A DNA stretch of 64,000 nt, taken from positions 122,135-186,134 of the forward strand of contig JAPKDQ010000005.1 of NCBI GenBank assembly GCA_028822445.1, in the 5' to 3' direction. Both the position numbers and the translations under genes were made by a program. The stretch's first letter is position 1. Every line of letters begins with the position of its first letter. Below, piece after piece: positions 61,080-64,000 of the stretch. This DNA comes from Rhodospirillaceae bacterium (GTDB lineage Bacteria; Pseudomonadota; Alphaproteobacteria; Rhodospirillales; Rhodospirillaceae). Below the pieces are notes generated by a model that did not search any database, was not told the origin of the DNA, and saw nothing but the letters and a program-made list of their open reading frames with translations.

Positions 61080-61214
61080 TCAGTAACGCGGGGGGCTCCC
61101 GATACATCCGCAATCTCTAACAATTGGGATTTCTTAAAATTTATTGAGATCGAAAGCGATTGAGTTGCTTCCAATATGCTTCCAAAACTTAAATCTGGGC
61201 AAAAAAGAACACAA

Positions 61215-61251
61215 GAAAAACCCCGCTAGGTCATTGACCTAACAGGGTTTT
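61215..61251 (-). terminator. Rho-independent terminator of the TonB receptor gene
   Basis: On the minus strand AAAACCCTGTTAGGTC pairs with GACCTAGCGGGGTTTT across a short ATG-centred loop with a few mismatches, followed by TTTTT. It lies about 40 bases after the receptor stop codon. The opposite strand also has T's after the stem, so it might work in both directions. Confidence 0.82.
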
Positions 61252-61291
61252 GGCATCTTATCGGTTTGCTTACGTTAGTCTGACAATGCCA

Positions 61292-63769
61292 TCAGAACCT
61301 ATAGGATGCCCGGATACCGCCACGAATTGGATCTGCTTTATTCAAAACGGCAGCCCGGCTTCCTCGATTGGTAAAGAAGCCGAAGAAATCTCCCTGGCCG
61401 AAACCGCTCTTAATTGTCTTGTTGTCAAAGAGGTTATCAACATACCCGGTAATGGACCAAAACTCGGATTGCAGACCCAGCCGCACATCTACGTTTGAAA
61501 AACCGCCGAACCACTGGCCGTTGTATTCGGTGAAATAACGTTTGCTCTGATATTGAAGAGAAGCCTCAGCCAAAAGTTCGAGGCCGTCTGTAATTGGTTG
61601 GGTGTACGTCAACGTGGCTGAGAGCGCATGTTTCGGTGCGCGTTCCAGATTATTTCCTGACAAATCTAGAAGGCATTGTGTGCTGTTTCCACCGCTTCCG
61701 ACCTTAACGATTTCACACTCACCCGAGAAAGCAACGTTTGCGGCAGAGCGGGTAAAAATAGTGAAGTCAGTGTATTTGGCATCTAGGAAAGTATACGCGA
61801 AGGCGAAGTCGAATTGTTCGCTCAGAGCAAAGCGCGAATCAATTTCCGCACCGTATACCCGAGCGGCACCGGCGTTTGCGATTACACTGCGGTAACCTGA
61901 CGCCGCAGTCGGGTCGACAACGAGTGTCGACACCTGCTTGTCAGTGTAATCCATATAGAATAAAGCCGAGTTGAAGATAGCCCTTCCGTCAAGCCAGGTT
62001 GTCTTAGCGCCAATCTCGTAGTTCCAAAGCTGCTCAGCACTAAAAACATTGTCTTCCAATTTATAGAACACACCAACAGTCGAAATGCCACCTGGCTTAA
62101 CACCCTTGCCAATGGAGCCGTAGACCATCACGTCCTCAGACGCCTGATATTCGATGTAACCTTTTGGAGCAAAATACTTTTGCGACAATGGAAGGCCTTT
62201 TGGACCAGGCGCGCCGTTTCTTGTCGCTACAGGCGTAATGCCGAAACCAAACCCGATCTGGCTGGTTGGAAATCCGTAGACAAAGTCTTCCCAATATTGG
62301 CGGGCCTCTACACCTACGGACAGACTTGACGAAACGTCGTATTCCACCAAGCCATATACCGAATAGTGCGACGTTTCGCGGCTTTCGCCCGTCGAAGTGC
62401 CGCCTGGGTTACCCGCGAGAACGTTATTCAAACCGGCTGAAGAAGAAGGATTGATCAAAAGAACGGCAAAGGAACGGTTATCCTGATTAGACTTTTCGTG
62501 CCAGTACAGCCCGCCGACCAACCAACGGAACTTATCATCGCTGTCAATATTTGAAATTCTAATGTCTTCGCTGAATTGCTTGGTCACCCCTTCGGTATTG
62601 AATTCAAACGTAGACGGGAGTGGCTCGCCAATACCACCCGGCAAAGGGAACATGACCTGCACGGGCTTCCGACCCACACCGTCAATGTCCTGGAATACTG
62701 AACTCTTAGCGCGAAGATATCCTGTCGTAGACTCGATAACTGCTCCGCCAAGGTCGTATTCGGCGTGCACTCGGCTAAAGAACGTATCTAGCGATGAGCC
62801 AGGGTAATCTTCTAAGGTGCGCGGATTTAAGCTGACATTAACCGTTTGATTCGGGCGGAGCTCTCCCAATGGTGGAGCCAAAATTGAGCCTGGAAGCCTC
62901 AAATTGCCAGTAGTCTTGCCGGCAACATTGGACGGTAGCGCAACCGGTACAGACGTACCGTTCGAAATGCCAATGGCAACGTAGGGTTGTTGCTCCGAAT
63001 CGTTTTTGCTGTAGGTGACTGACGCATCCACCGTAAAGTTTTCTGTCAGACGAAGAGCAGTCGTAAGACTGGCCTGAGCGCTTTCATAACCACCAATATT
63101 CTTGTCCGAAACAGTATTCTCGTGGTATCCGTCGCTTCGGGAGTATCCTGCGTGAAGCCGAATGCTCATTGCCTCGTCAACAACTGGACCTTCCACAGCA
63201 CCAACAACTTCGTACGTTCCGTGAGATGCAGCAGTTGCATTGAGACTACCGCTCACTTCATCGCCGGGCCGTTTGGTGACGTAGTTGATCGCTCCGCCGA
63301 AAGCTACGCGACCGTACAACGCACTTTGCGGCCCCTTAACGACTTCAATACGGTCTACGTCAATAAGACGTAAATTTAAGAGGTTGCCGCCCCCGGCTGT
63401 GGCGACAGCCTCGGACGAGACATCGACGCCGTCAATAAGTACTCCGATAGGCGGACGTCCTCGCGTTGCGGGCAGGCCACGAATTATCGGTCTTGTGTCT
63501 TGAGCACTGAAATTTTGTTCGAAGACCAGACTAGGGGTTAGTCTCGCAATATCGTCGATCCTGGCGATCCCTGCGCGCTCAATCATCTCTGAAGAAAAAA
63601 CCGTGACGGACAGCGGAACATCCTGCAATGACTCTTCGCGGTTACGCGCAGTGACAATGATTTCTTCGATGGCGATGTTTTGGGCGGCCACATCCTGCAC
63701 ACCCATGAGGGCGGCGGTGGACAGCATGGTGGCACTGGCAAGCCAGTAGCGGTAACTGCGAGGCTTCAT
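61292..63769 (-). CDS. TonB-dependent outer-membrane receptor
   Basis: The 825-residue protein has a signal peptide (ending ALMGVQDVAAQ), a TonB-box-like 'IEEIIVTARNREESLQDVPLSVTVF', a plug domain ('TPSLVFEQNFSAQDTRPIIRGLPATRGRPPIGVLIDGVDV', 'IEVVKGPQSALYGRVAFGGAINYVTKRP') and a long beta-barrel that ends with the outer-membrane Phe of 'GGIRASYRF'. It imports a large or scarce substrate with energy from TonB. The sequence resembles receptors for non-iron organic compounds in sphingomonads and relatives, but the ligand is not determinable. ATG 63769 follows AAAGGGATTTTAGTG. Confidence 0.93.
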   Translation of the reverse strand: MKPRSYRYWLASATMLSTAALMGVQDVAAQNIAIEEIIVTARNREESLQDVPLSVTVFSSEMIERAGIARIDDIARLTPSLVFEQNFSAQDTRPIIRGLPATRGRPPIGVLIDGVDVSSEAVATAGGGNLLNLRLIDVDRIEVVKGPQSALYGRVAFGGAINYVTKRPGDEVSGSLNATAASHGTYEVVGAVEGPVVDEAMSIRLHAGYSRSDGYHENTVSDKNIGGYESAQASLTTALRLTENFTVDASVTYSKNDSEQQPYVAIGISNGTSVPVALPSNVAGKTTGNLRLPGSILAPPLGELRPNQTVNVSLNPRTLEDYPGSSLDTFFSRVHAEYDLGGAVIESTTGYLRAKSSVFQDIDGVGRKPVQVMFPLPGGIGEPLPSTFEFNTEGVTKQFSEDIRISNIDSDDKFRWLVGGLYWHEKSNQDNRSFAVLLINPSSSAGLNNVLAGNPGGTSTGESRETSHYSVYGLVEYDVSSSLSVGVEARQYWEDFVYGFPTSQIGFGFGITPVATRNGAPGPKGLPLSQKYFAPKGYIEYQASEDVMVYGSIGKGVKPGGISTVGVFYKLEDNVFSAEQLWNYEIGAKTTWLDGRAIFNSALFYMDYTDKQVSTLVVDPTAASGYRSVIANAGAARVYGAEIDSRFALSEQFDFAFAYTFLDAKYTDFTIFTRSAANVAFSGECEIVKVGSGGNSTQCLLDLSGNNLERAPKHALSATLTYTQPITDGLELLAEASLQYQSKRYFTEYNGQWFGGFSNVDVRLGLQSEFWSITGYVDNLFDNKTIKSGFGQGDFFGFFTNRGSRAAVLNKADPIRGGIRASYRF

Positions 63770-64000
63770 CACTAAAATCCCTTTAACTTAAGGTCTATCT
63801 AGCCTCTCAGTTTCTCAGTTTTTGAAGGTGAAAATACAGAAGACTAAAATTTATTCTGCTGTATTTTCAGGTAGTAGGCAATAAATAACGGTGTCTCATC
63901 GCAATTAATTCGTCTTTGATCGGTGAGCAGTTATCGTTAATAAGGTTACGCGCATTCGGTTTTGAGCAATACCGAATTGCTAGGTGTTGCATGGCGATGT
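63770..64000. promoter_or_regulatory. Upstream region of the TonB receptor gene
   Basis: These 231 bases must carry the receptor promoter on the minus strand. The segment is AT-rich and includes a short direct repeat, CTCAGTTT CTCAGTTT, near 63811-63826. No ORF, RNA or clear Fur-like box was recognised before the window ends. Confidence 0.4.

Overview
The window looks like a chromosomal segment of an alphaproteobacterium, probably free-living and aquatic. The evidence is a stand-alone hisI, a short single-domain queF, a DUF1289 protein, an alphaproteobacterial-style argE, two TRAP uptake systems, many short-chain dehydrogenases (SDRs) and a TonB receptor. GC content looks moderate by eye (not computed). 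No prophage, CRISPR array, origin or integron was seen. The only RNA gene found is a tRNA-Gly(CCC).

Layout. 1-477: tail of a DUF1838 gene. 0.5-3.0 kb (minus): msrP, an exported protein and a CitE-like lyase. 3.4-7.3 kb: REC-GGDEF regulator, trkH with a SnoaL-like partner, a membrane protein. 7.5-12.2 kb (plus): exported SDR, TAXI-TRAP binding protein, fused TRAP permease, Tam-like methyltransferase. 12.2-13.5 kb: small genes and queF. 13.6-19.4 kb: a degenerate SDR on plus facing a minus-strand array (DUF1838, Tat-exported MDR reductase, LytTR membrane regulator, second DUF1838, serine-hydrolase homologue without its nucleophile). 19.5-22.9 kb: SDRs and a deiodinase-like protein. 23-26.5 kb: orphan peptide-type binding protein and an ABC-F ATPase. 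26.9-33.6 kb: DctPQM TRAP system, a c-type cytochrome and two divergent Tat-exported M24 proteins. 33.8-39.3 kb: mixed block (YqaA-like, exonuclease I, carboxylesterase, LOV-like PAS, TspO-like) with long inverted repeats and apparent composition shifts. 39.5-45.5 kb: VOC protein, CpeT-like protein, metallo-hydrolase, hisI, cysS, argE. 45.6-50.3 kb: Tat-exported methyltransferase and its partner, a divergent LytTR regulator, a PQQ dehydrogenase. 50.5-58.1 kb (plus): MFS carrier, tandem nitrilase, orphan molybdenum hydroxylase large subunit, Tat amidase, 34-residue membrane peptide, then the tRNA. 58.4-63.8 kb: small secreted peptide, exported NAD(P)-binding protein, IS6 remnant, broken RND pump gene, TonB receptor.

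The strongest theme is export. Families that are normally cytoplasmic and use NAD(P)H or SAM carry clear Tat or Sec signals here: an SDR, an MDR reductase, an NmrA-like protein and a methyltransferase, together with M24 proteins, an amidase and DUF1838 proteins. Two of these sets sit beside membrane-anchored LytTR regulators, and two sit beside TRAP importers. This suggests chemistry on external compounds in the periplasm followed by uptake; that is inference. Two neighbouring proteins (13558-15419) have lost their catalytic residues and look like pseudoenzymes. The nitrilase / molybdenum hydroxylase / amidase / micropeptide operon is the best candidate for an undescribed degradation module.
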